The position numbers and the translations under genes were made by a program. Of a stretch of 12,681 bases of DNA, positions 1-5,996 are shown piece after piece. This stretch comes from Planctomycetaceae bacterium (GTDB lineage: Bacteria > Planctomycetota > Planctomycetia > Pirellulales > Thermoguttaceae). The stretch is taken from positions 1 through 12,681 of the forward strand of contig DOMV01000138.1 in the NCBI GenBank assembly GCA_003509805.1, read 5' to 3'. Numbering within the stretch: position 1 is the stretch's first letter; each line of letters opens with the position of its first letter. Under the pieces are notes generated by a model that had not been told where the DNA came from, ran no database searches, and was given only the letters and a program-made list of their open reading frames with translations.

Positions 1-811
1 CGGCAACCGGCGCACAGAGTCCGCCCGCCTTTTGATCGGAGGTTTTCGTTGCGCCGTTATAATGCGACCGCAATCTCACCAGATCGGGATCAAGCGATTC
101 CAGAAACGCCTCGCTCGGCAACCCACCCCAGGATTCGTGAAACATCGCCTTGTGACCGGCGGCGCAGATGCCCCGCGGCAAGGTATCCGGATCCGTGTTG
201 CCGGTGATGAAGGCCGGAATGAAGTCGGCCAGTTCGACCCAACTGAACGCCGCCTTGAAAACCCGGGGATTGGTCCGCCTGCAATGTAGAATTTTGGACC
301 AAAACCACTCGCTACTGTAGGTTTCGCCGCATTTCGAGAGGTAACGGTCTTCGCTTCGGGACGCTTTTTCCGTGATCTCCGCCGCCTCGGCAAAAGAGGT
401 GTGATCCTTCCAGAGCCAAGCCATCGCGTCCAGCTCATGCTCGAATTCCGGGATCATGCCAAGCGGTGTACCGCTTTCATCGACGGGAATGGGCGTGGAA
501 CCGGTCGTATCGACGCCGATCCCGACGATGCCGTCCGGGGTGAAGCCGCGGTCATGCCCGGGTGGGGTACTTTGAGCGATTTCGATGACCTTGGCGACCG
601 CCCGATAAAATCCGTCAACGTAATCGCGCGGATTCTGCCGGGCAAGCATCGGCCTTTGAGCATCGAGCAACACCCCCGCTTCGCCGCCGGAATAAGGGGA
701 GACGGCCGTGGCGATTTCGCTGCCGTCTTCAAGATCGACGATGATCGCCCGGACACTGTTGGTTCCGTAATCAACACCGATCGTGAATTTTCGATCCGAA
801 ATGCCTGACAT
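1..811 (-). CDS. araB: L-ribulokinase (FGGY kinase), N-terminal 270 residues, cut by window edge
   Basis: Phosphorylates L-ribulose with ATP to L-ribulose 5-phosphate in the cytoplasm, the second step of bacterial L-arabinose catabolism. Reading the minus strand from ATG at 811 gives MSGISDRKFTIGVDYGTNSV, with the FGGY/ASKHA phosphate-binding loop DYGTNSVRAIIVD near residues 14-26. Further family blocks are GIGVDTTGSTPIPVD, LWKDHTSFAEAAEIT, YSSEWFWSKILH, and AGHKAMFHESWGGLPSEAF. These match E. coli AraB block by block from memory (for example GIGVDSTGSTPAPID, YSSEWFWAKILH and HESWGGLPPASF), which separates it from xylulokinase or glycerol kinase. AraB is about 560 residues, so roughly half is missing beyond base 1. 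The start is supported by GAGG six bases upstream. An exported GH43 glycosidase lies upstream on the same strand, 514 bases away. That is too far to assume one transcript, but it supports a shared pentose-use role. Confidence 0.95.
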   Translation of the reverse strand, partial: MSGISDRKFTIGVDYGTNSVRAIIVDLEDGSEIATAVSPYSGGEAGVLLDAQRPMLARQNPRDYVDGFYRAVAKVIEIAQSTPPGHDRGFTPDGIVGIGVDTTGSTPIPVDESGTPLGMIPEFEHELDAMAWLWKDHTSFAEAAEITEKASRSEDRYLSKCGETYSSEWFWSKILHCRRTNPRVFKAAFSWVELADFIPAFITGNTDPDTLPRGICAAGHKAMFHESWGGLPSEAFLESLDPDLVRLRSHYNGATKTSDQKAGGLCAPVA

Positions 812-857
812 GTCGGGCCTCAGTAAAAAAAGTAATGCCGGAGGACGCAATCATTCC

Positions 858-905
858 ATCCCGAAGACGGCGTATCCCGAAGACGGCGCATCCCGAAAAC
901 GATGC
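858..905. repeat. Three tandem copies of a 16-base unit
   Basis: The units are ATCCCGAAGACGGCGT (858-873), ATCCCGAAGACGGCGC (874-889) and ATCCCGAAAACGATGC (890-905). The first two differ at one base and the third has diverged more. They sit 47-94 bases upstream of the araB start and could be operator-like or simply slippage products. Confidence 0.8.
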
Positions 906-975
906 GTGCCGCACGGGCGCGTCGCGCTCCGGTCAGGCATCTCGGTCGGCTCGGGGTCGCGAGTACACGGCAGTC

Positions 976-1005
976 GCTTCCGAAAAGTCGGCTTCGGAAA
1001 AGTGC
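976..1005. repeat. Two tandem copies of a 15-base unit, imperfect
   Basis: GCTTCCGAAAAGTCG (976-990) is followed directly by GCTTCGGAAAAGTGC (991-1005), with 12 of 15 positions identical. It is one of four short duplications in this gap. Confidence 0.6.
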
Positions 1006-1106
1006 AACCGCTTTCCGTATTCATGGGGACCGACCGTCTTCGCTCCAACAGTTCCGCCCGCTATCCTGCCGGCATGGGCTTGAATTCGAATCCTCACCGC
1101 GCTCTT

Positions 1107-1133
1107 CCGGTTTGAATCGTCCGGTTTGAATCG
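1107..1133. repeat. 13-base direct repeat, unit 14 bases
   Basis: CCGGTTTGAATCG occurs at 1107-1119 and again, identically, at 1121-1133 with a single T between. It is a possible duplicated protein-binding site or a slippage scar. Confidence 0.75.
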
Positions 1134-1277
1134 GGAACGTCCCAGTTTATTGGGGCGCGGAACGGAAAACAAGCCCATAATGGCGCAAATTCCTGTCGAA
1201 ATAGCGCAAAAACCGTACAGGTTGTGTGACCGGGAAAATCCGGGTCGCTATCCCCTGCGCGTTGCAAAATTGTCGAT

Positions 1278-1303
1278 CGATATTGCGAATCGATATTGCG
1301 AAT
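1278..1303. repeat. 13-base perfect tandem repeat
   Basis: CGATATTGCGAAT occurs at 1278-1290 and 1291-1303, head to tail and identical. It begins 23 bases beyond the GH43 stop codon. Confidence 0.8.
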
Positions 1304-1325
1304 CCAACCGAAAAGGGCGACACCT

Positions 1326-2936
1326 TCATTCCGAAACATTGACATGATAATAATCGAAATCGACGAAGCCGCCGGATTGTTGCGTCGCAAAATGGAACAG
1401 GCCGAAACGATAGCCCATGAAATGGGGAAGTGTATAGATCATCTTGAGTGTGGAGCCGATGGGCTTCCAATCCTTGCCGTCCGTACTCCAGAAAAACCGA
1501 GCCTCATCCTTGCGGTCCCTGAAGTCACACTCAATCTTCAGGTGGACCCTGTCGCCTTCCAGGGCAAGACTGTGTTCTTCGGCAAGTACGCCATTGTTAT
1601 CGGCACCGACCATGACAATCGCATATTTTCCGTCCTGCATCCTCACCCCGACAAAACCGTATTTTTTCTGTAATGCCGCGAGACCGGCAATGTCGCCGTC
1701 TTTCATACCGCTTGCCTCGATCAGGGTCGAGGCGGCGCAGGTCGGACCGAAGGTTCGCTGGGTCAACGTATTACGGACTTCGACCAGGCTTTTGTCGATC
1801 CGCCCGGTCGTGAGGCGCAACCAGCCCGGACGAGTGGCGAGCGACCACAGGCGATTGTCGGGATTATGGTTCCATTGCCAGGCCGGGGAAAAGGCGTCAC
1901 GACGATACGCGTTGGTCTCCGCCGCCGTTTTCATTTTGCGGAGCAGGTCGTGTGGTCGCTCAAATTCATCGGAAGCCACAAGATTGCCGAGGCCGTCTCC
2001 CTTGCGTTCGATGCCCAGTCGCGCTGGAACGTTACCATCGTCGCCAAGGACGGGCCAACCGTCTTCCCACGTGAGCGGGACGAGAAAAGGGACCCGCCCC
2101 ACCGCGCCGCAATCCTGGAAAAGATAAGCGTACCACTGCCCGTCCGGCGTGTCGATCAAGCCACCCTGGGCAACCCCCCGGTCGTGCAGGAGGACGCGAC
2201 CCTCGTACGGTCCGGTGATTTTGTCCGCCCGGTGAACCAGTTGTGTTCTCATGTCGGGCCACGCGATGTTGCACAGGTAGTATTTCCCCTTGATTTTGAA
2301 CAATTGCGACCCTTCGCCCCACGCTTTTTCAGAGCCGGCCACGAGGCCGACACCTTTGAGGATGACGCCGTCGAACCCGCCCGGTTTGATTCCCGACACG
2401 TCCGATTCAAGTTCGGTCAAGCGAATATCCGTCGCGCCGTGAAGCATGTACACCTTGCCGTCGTCGTCGAAAAACAGCGAATGATCGTGCAGAGCGGGCG
2501 AAAACGTCTTTTCCTTCCACGGTTTATTCTCCACGCCTTTCGTGGTATAGACATGTGTTTTCCCCGTCGAAGCGGCGAAGGTGGAAACATAAAAAACACC
2601 GTCGTGATAACGCAGACTGCTTGCCCAGGAACCGGCGCCGTACTCGCTTTTACCGTTTCGAAGCGACAGGCCGTCCGTATCCGCAAGAACGTCGTAGGCA
2701 TAGCCGGCAATGTCCCAATCAACGAGATTCTTCGATTTCATGATCGGCAGGCCCGGACTTAAGTGCATCGTCGTGCTGCTCATATAGTAGGTGTCGTCGA
2801 CCCGGATGATCGACATGTCCGGAACGTCGGCCCAAATAATCGGATTTGCGGCATTTTCCGCCAGGATACTGACCAATGCGGTCGACAAGAAGGCAAAGGT
2901 CGTACACGTAATGAAGATTTTGACTGATCGTTTCAT
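1326..2936 (-). CDS. Exported GH43 glycosidase (alpha-L-arabinofuranosidase / beta-xylosidase type)
   Basis: An inverting glycoside hydrolase predicted to release arabinosyl or xylosyl residues from plant polysaccharide fragments outside the cytoplasm. The ATG at 2936 gives 536 residues starting MKRSVKIFITCTTFAFLSTA, a basic n-region and hydrophobic core of a signal peptide ending near ILAENA. An in-frame ATG 78 bases further upstream would bury this signal behind 26 polar residues, so I reject it. The five-bladed propeller comes first: WADVPDMSIIRV carries the general-base Asp (about D40), HDHSLFFDDDG the pKa-tuning Asp (about D151), and WGEGSQLFK the general-acid Glu (about E208). The C-terminal part (WQWNHNPDNRLWSL onward) is the concanavalin-like domain usual in this family. 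The ADVPD and SSTTMHLSPGLPIMKSK blocks resemble GH43 subfamily 12 from memory. Exact substrate is not determinable here. The neighbouring araB favours arabinose release. Confidence 0.93.
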   Translation of the reverse strand: MKRSVKIFITCTTFAFLSTALVSILAENAANPIIWADVPDMSIIRVDDTYYMSSTTMHLSPGLPIMKSKNLVDWDIAGYAYDVLADTDGLSLRNGKSEYGAGSWASSLRYHDGVFYVSTFAASTGKTHVYTTKGVENKPWKEKTFSPALHDHSLFFDDDGKVYMLHGATDIRLTELESDVSGIKPGGFDGVILKGVGLVAGSEKAWGEGSQLFKIKGKYYLCNIAWPDMRTQLVHRADKITGPYEGRVLLHDRGVAQGGLIDTPDGQWYAYLFQDCGAVGRVPFLVPLTWEDGWPVLGDDGNVPARLGIERKGDGLGNLVASDEFERPHDLLRKMKTAAETNAYRRDAFSPAWQWNHNPDNRLWSLATRPGWLRLTTGRIDKSLVEVRNTLTQRTFGPTCAASTLIEASGMKDGDIAGLAALQKKYGFVGVRMQDGKYAIVMVGADNNGVLAEEHSLALEGDRVHLKIECDFRDRKDEARFFWSTDGKDWKPIGSTLKMIYTLPHFMGYRFGLFHFATQQSGGFVDFDYYHVNVSE

Positions 2937-3077
2937 GCTTTTCACGCTGTTTGGGACCTGCATACTGAAAACCATTGGAATTTCCCGAAGCCGATTCCTG
3001 GAAAGCCTGCCCACCGAAACGACACTGCCGAAGGTAAGCAGGCGGAGACGTGTCCGGAAAACCCGTGAGGGTCAAGG

Positions 3078-3833
3078 TCAATGGTCGGCATCGGGCGTGA
3101 TTCCCATGAGTTTCATGAGAATTTGGATGTCGGCCCAAGTGTCTTTTTTGGCCGACGGATTCCGAAGCAAATATGCGGGGTGGTAGGTGCATACGACCGG
3201 TATTCCCCGGTAATCAAGCACTTTTCCGCGTAATTTGCCGATGGTCGATTCGGTTTGCAACAGGTTGCGCGCCGCAACCGATCCAAGGCAGCAAAGGAAC
3301 TTCGGGGCCACGATATCCAGCGTACGGTCCAAAAATTCGCGGCATCGGGCCGCTTCATCCGGCATCGGGTTCCGGTTTTCCGGCGGCCGGCAGCGAAGGA
3401 TGTTGCAAATATAGACGTCCTCTCGTCGCAGTCTCATTCCTTTGACGATAATATCGTTCAATAATTGTCCCGCCCGGCCGACGAACGGAATGCCCTGCTT
3501 GTCCTCTTCGGCGCCCGGGGCTTCGCCGACGAATACGAGGCGCGCCGTCGGATTTCCCGTACCAAACACGGTCTGTGTGCGACTTACGGCCAACTCCGCA
3601 CAACGCCTGCATCGGGCGACTTCGGCCGCGAGGAGATCGAGCGCAGCCTGCGGGGAAAGAGAGGAATCGGTTTTTTTGCCCATGTGTTCCGAAGAAGAAG
3701 GAGCCGGCGCGCGGGAATGTTTATCATGCTTGTCGTCAATTTCCGGATCAGGTGGTGGAGTGAACGGCCCCCAATCTTCCAAGCCCGCCATCCGGAGCGT
3801 TTCCAAATAATCGATTAACCCCCGCCTTATCAC
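3078..3833 (-). CDS. Uracil-DNA glycosylase, family 4 (iron-sulfur type)
   Basis: Excises uracil from DNA arising by cytosine deamination or dUTP incorporation, starting base-excision repair. The 251-residue product has the family 4 motif GEAPGAEEDKQGIPFVGRAG (from residue 103) and the second active-site motif HPAYLLR (218-224). Four cysteines are placed as for the 4Fe-4S cluster: C75 and C78 (RCRRCAEL), C148 (RCRPPENR) and C164 (RCREFL). The first 60 residues are a variable, polar and proline-rich extension; its first segment, DYLETLRMAGLEDW, resembles N-terminal helices seen in planctomycete homologues. The start is GTG at 3833, supported by GAGG five bases upstream and a consensus-like promoter about 30 bases further up. 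The 141-base gap to the GH43 start suggests separate regulation of the two genes. Confidence 0.95.
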   Translation of the reverse strand: MIRRGLIDYLETLRMAGLEDWGPFTPPPDPEIDDKHDKHSRAPAPSSSEHMGKKTDSSLSPQAALDLLAAEVARCRRCAELAVSRTQTVFGTGNPTARLVFVGEAPGAEEDKQGIPFVGRAGQLLNDIIVKGMRLRREDVYICNILRCRPPENRNPMPDEAARCREFLDRTLDIVAPKFLCCLGSVAARNLLQTESTIGKLRGKVLDYRGIPVVCTYHPAYLLRNPSAKKDTWADIQILMKLMGITPDADH

Positions 3834-3845
3834 GAAAACCTCGCC

Positions 3846-3861
3846 GCATGAATTGCATGAA
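3846..3861 (-). repeat. Direct repeat in the glycosylase leader
   Basis: On the minus strand TTCATGC occurs twice, at 3861-3855 and 3852-3846, separated by AA. The pair lies between the -10 box and the ribosome site, where a bound repressor could block initiation. No known regulator is recognised. Confidence 0.4.
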
Positions 3862-3869
3862 ACGCGCCG

Positions 3870-3898
3870 ATTCTATACCGGGAAGGTCGTTTTGTCAA
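3870..3898 (-). promoter_or_regulatory. Sigma70-type promoter of the uracil-DNA glycosylase gene
   Basis: On the minus strand a perfect -35 TTGACA (3898-3893) is separated by exactly 17 bases from TAGAAT (3875-3870), which matches the -10 consensus at five of six positions. Transcription would begin near 3863, giving a leader of about 30 bases that includes the GAGG ribosome site. This is the strongest promoter match in the window. Confidence 0.75.
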
Positions 3899-4179
3899 TC
3901 ATCCCCACAAAGAACATTAAAGCTAAAAATTGTGGAATCTCCCCTTGTCAGGTCCGGCCATTTGAGGTATACATAGGATATGAGGAGTTTCGTTGACTGA
4001 TCGCGATAGGTTTTGATCGAACTTTCAACGAAATTCAACTTTCACGCAAACGCATTACCATGAAAGGGAAAGACCATGGGTAAGAGACGGCGGCATTGGT
4101 GGAAGGGAACACTCATGTTTACCGCGGCGTAGAAAGCGTTGCGATTGAAATAAAAAGGCAGTTCCGTCAGTGAAACGCG

Positions 4180-4218
4180 GAAAAGCGGACTTATGCAGGG
4201 GCAGGAAATCCGCTTTTC
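4180..4218. terminator. Bidirectional terminator-like hairpin downstream of the lptG-like gene
   Basis: Perfect 10-base arms GAAAAGCGGA (4180-4189) and TCCGCTTTTC (4209-4218) enclose a 19-base loop. On either strand the stem reads AAAAGCGGA ... TCCGCTTTT, the layout of a two-way intrinsic terminator whose T-run is part of the stem. For the minus-strand permease gene the hairpin lies about 200 bases beyond the stop codon, so an earlier end is possible. Confidence 0.5.
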
Positions 4219-4255
4219 GTTTCGACGACGGGCTGTCTTTTTTGCGGTTTCCATG

Positions 4256-4368
4256 TATACTGGAAACGCGACGAAAACGGACTTTCGGTCAAGTCTGCCT
4301 GCCGCACTCACTCGCCTTTAACTTCTGTTTGCGCAATGACATAAACGGATCGTTCGAGCGGCAGGCGA
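4256..4368. repeat. 113-base dispersed hairpin element, copy 1
   Basis: Aligns without gaps to 12569-12681 with 97 of 113 positions identical by hand count. The last 19 bases, TCGTTCGAGCGGCAGGCGA, are identical in both copies. Arms TGCCTGCCGC (4296-4305) and GCGGCAGGCG (4358-4367) can pair over a loop of about 52 bases; the first pair is U-G here and C-G in copy 2, so pairing is kept. The 17 bases before 4256 are unlike those before the other copy, which marks the left boundary. It lies 50 bases beyond the lptG-like stop codon. Its function is unknown; a small non-autonomous mobile element or a structured RNA are both open. Confidence 0.8.
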
Positions 4369-4418
4369 TTGTGCGCGGGAGAATTATCAGGCCGTTCGAA
4401 GTATAAGACGTCGTCGGT

Positions 4419-5552
4419 CTATTTCGACATGCCGTAGCACAGATTGACGGCGATCGGAGTAAAGACCATCAGCGGCAGCCAGGCTCCGAGGACCGGCATC
4501 TCATTTGTCTCACCGATAAACAGGCATGTTTCCTTGACAACGAGGAAAGCCATGACCAGCAAGGCACTGATCCCCATCGCCTTGAAGACGTTCCGGTCTC
4601 CCTGAACAAGGACGACGGGCAATCCGAGAAACAAGAGGGTCATATCCAAAAACGGCATGACGAGACGTGAGTGAATTCGTGCCCTGATTTTGTCCGATCC
4701 GGTTAAACTGCCATTTCGTGCCGTCTGGAAAAGCTCCCAAGTTGACGCATATTGCCCCCACATCTTATTTGACGCAAAGTACATAAACGGAATATCGCAA
4801 GCCACAAAACACTCGCCTTGTTTCAGCCAATCCGGGGCGCTTTTGGGGGTGATAATGACCGGTTTGCCATCCAACGAAAGGGTTTCTTCCTTGAGAAGAG
4901 CGTTTCCCTCTTCGACTCCGAAAAGTATAAATCCTGCCGGATGGCCATTTTGCGCTGCGATATAGGACGCTTCCGCCGCCTTCAAATGAATGGTTCTCGG
5001 GACAAGCGGGGGCGGCAAAACGAAAGACGGCGAACTGATCCGGTTGCCATCTCGAAATACCTGGTCTCCCTGGAGTGTGATCCCGGTTGAATTATCGATC
5101 GTCGTATTCATGCGTTTTCCCTGATCGACGACAAATTCGTTCGGATTGTCCGTCATTTTGTGGATATAGCATGGGAGCAGCATTTCCCTCAAACCGAATG
5201 CGATCAAAGTAACGACGATGCTTGCGAAGATGAGCGGTCGGATGATCCGGGGAAGCGAAATGCCGGCGGCCAGGAGCGGGACCAATTCGTTGTTTCTCAT
5301 CATCATTGCGATGGACACCATGGCCGCGACCAGCCCGAGCAAGGAAGAAACGACATTGACCATGGGAACGATTTTGAAGAAATAAAACATTACCAGGATC
5401 TTCGGGACGTTTCCCGCCGCACGGCCGGCATGGATCAGGACATCCATATTCGAGAACAGATCGAAGACCACCACGACCCCCGTGAGGCAGACCAGCCATA
5501 ACACGAAGTTGAACAGGAATTTCGTGAGAATGTATCGATCGATCTTCGTCAT
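4419..5552 (-). CDS. LptF/LptG (YjgP/YjgQ) family lipopolysaccharide-export permease
   Basis: An inner-membrane subunit of the Lpt transporter, which extracts lipopolysaccharide from the inner membrane and passes it to the periplasmic bridge. The 377-residue product starts MTKIDRYILTKFLFNF, the usual N-terminus of the family. Three membrane segments lie near 12-33, 52-84 and 103-125. A periplasmic beta-rich domain spans about 130-290, followed by segments near 298-318, 323-343 and 354-373, the family's six-helix plan at normal length. MMMRNNELVPLLAAGIS (83-99) is the conserved cytoplasmic coupling stretch. I cannot tell LptF from LptG, so no symbol is given, and no second permease or LptB ATPase gene is in view. 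The base order before the ATG has no Shine-Dalgarno. Its presence implies a two-membrane envelope with LPS-like lipid. Confidence 0.9.
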   Translation of the reverse strand: MTKIDRYILTKFLFNFVLWLVCLTGVVVVFDLFSNMDVLIHAGRAAGNVPKILVMFYFFKIVPMVNVVSSLLGLVAAMVSIAMMMRNNELVPLLAAGISLPRIIRPLIFASIVVTLIAFGLREMLLPCYIHKMTDNPNEFVVDQGKRMNTTIDNSTGITLQGDQVFRDGNRISSPSFVLPPPLVPRTIHLKAAEASYIAAQNGHPAGFILFGVEEGNALLKEETLSLDGKPVIITPKSAPDWLKQGECFVACDIPFMYFASNKMWGQYASTWELFQTARNGSLTGSDKIRARIHSRLVMPFLDMTLLFLGLPVVLVQGDRNVFKAMGISALLVMAFLVVKETCLFIGETNEMPVLGAWLPLMVFTPIAVNLCYGMSK

Positions 5553-5579
5553 GGAAAGCGTTGGAGGAAAAGACGCCCG

Positions 5580-5608
5580 ATTATCGTTTTTGGGAGGGGG
5601 ATTGTCGG
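5580..5608 (-). promoter_or_regulatory. Possible promoter of the lptG-like gene
   Basis: Minus strand CCGACA (5608-5603), 17 bases, then GATAAT (5585-5580) matches the -35 at four and the -10 at five positions, 28 bases upstream of the ATG. It is a moderate match only, and chance is a real alternative. Confidence 0.3.
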
Positions 5609-5740
5609 AAATAATCCGGAATCGATCAAGAGCAAAACGAGGTTTTTTATTTCAAGCGGGAAAAGAGGGGCCGGCTACCTTTTCGAGACCCGGAACAAAT
5701 CAAACTTGTTGGCGGCGTGGGCAAACTCGCACACCGGAAA

Positions 5741-5752
5741 GGGAGCCCCTTG
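5741..5752 (+). promoter_or_regulatory. Shine-Dalgarno-like GGGAG before a TTG codon, possible alternative yacG start
   Basis: GGGAG (5741-5745) is followed after CCCC by an in-frame TTG (5750). This would add 12 residues (MKKAEKSGTIGQ) to YacG. It is the only credible ribosome site near this gene, but the added residues lie outside the family's conserved region. Confidence 0.35.
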
Positions 5753-5785
5753 AAAAAGGCTGAAAAGTCGGGTACGATTGGTCAG

Positions 5786-5989
5786 ATGAACCGGTTGCGT
5801 TGTACCGTATGCGAACGAGAATTTTCTCCCGACGATCCCGAAACCGCGATGCCCTTCTGCTCGGCCCGGTGCAAGCGGATCGACGCCGTGCGCTGGCTCG
5901 GTGAGGAGTACGGTTTGCCGATCGAAGAAGAGGCGGAGGCCGATAATATCGAACGGGCACGAAAACACGATCGTGAATCGGACGCGTAA
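5786..5989 (+). CDS. yacG: YacG-like small zinc protein (DNA gyrase inhibitor family)
   Basis: A 67-residue zinc-ribbon protein. In E. coli YacG binds the C-terminal part of GyrB and inhibits DNA gyrase; that function is transferred by family, not shown here. Zinc ligands are visible as C6-x2-C9 (RCTVCERE) and C25-x3-C29 (FCSARCKRID). The signature CKRIDAVRWLGEEYGLPIEE follows, and the tail is acidic then polar, as usual for the family at about 65 residues. I chose ATG 5786 because it places the first CxxC at residue 6, as in homologues. TTG 5750, with a GGGAG site, and GTG 5717 are in-frame alternatives. The gene diverges from the lptG-like gene and converges on tgt, with only seven bases between the two stop codons. 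Confidence 0.85.
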   Translation: MNRLRCTVCEREFSPDDPETAMPFCSARCKRIDAVRWLGEEYGLPIEEEAEADNIERARKHDRESDA

Positions 5990-5996
5990 GCCGGAT

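Larger units (their letters stand above)
812..1325. other. araB/GH43 intergenic region with clustered short tandem duplications
   Basis: This 514-base gap between two minus-strand genes has no reading frame I can assign to a family. It contains four separate tandem or near-tandem duplications: a 16-base unit three times at 858-905, a 15-base unit twice with three mismatches at 976-1005, a 13-base unit twice with one base between at 1107-1133, and a 13-base unit twice at 1278-1303. I did not find a convincing -35/-10 pair for araB or a clear terminator for the GH43 gene. The region presumably carries both. Confidence 0.6.
3834..4418. other. Intergenic region between uracil-DNA glycosylase and lptG-like genes
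   Basis: This 585-base stretch has no assignable gene. It holds the glycosylase promoter (3870-3898), a 9-base inverted repeat with arms TTTCGTTGA (3988-3996) and TCAACGAAA (4025-4033), a terminator-like hairpin (4180-4218), and copy 1 of a 113-base repeat (4256-4368). An 18-codon frame at 4076-4132 is the only notable short open frame and is not supported by any family. Confidence 0.6.

Noticed and set aside
783..1115. Overlapping frames in the araB/GH43 gap
   Set aside because: They run through tandem duplications, are of Arg/Ser-rich composition, and overlap the araB start. No family features.
1444..2127. A 227-codon plus-strand frame
   Set aside because: Antisense to the GH43 coding region, rich in Arg and Ser as expected of a shadow frame, with no recognisable motif.
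1866..2762. A 298-codon open frame on the plus strand
   Set aside because: It lies wholly antisense to the GH43 gene, whose catalytic motifs and signal peptide are clear, and its translation shows no family features.
3988..4033. A 9-base inverted repeat TTTCGTTGA / TCAACGAAA
   Set aside because: The 28-base loop and absence of a T-run or nearby gene start make it a weak structure, possibly chance.
4076..4132. An 18-residue frame MGKRRRHWWKGTLMFTAA preceded by GGGA
   Set aside because: Tryptophan-rich and basic, so worth noting, but too short to support. No promoter or family is evident.
4340..4368. GTTCGAGC in the 113-base repeat considered as a tRNA T-arm
   Set aside because: No acceptor stem, D-arm or anticodon arm can be arranged around it in either copy.
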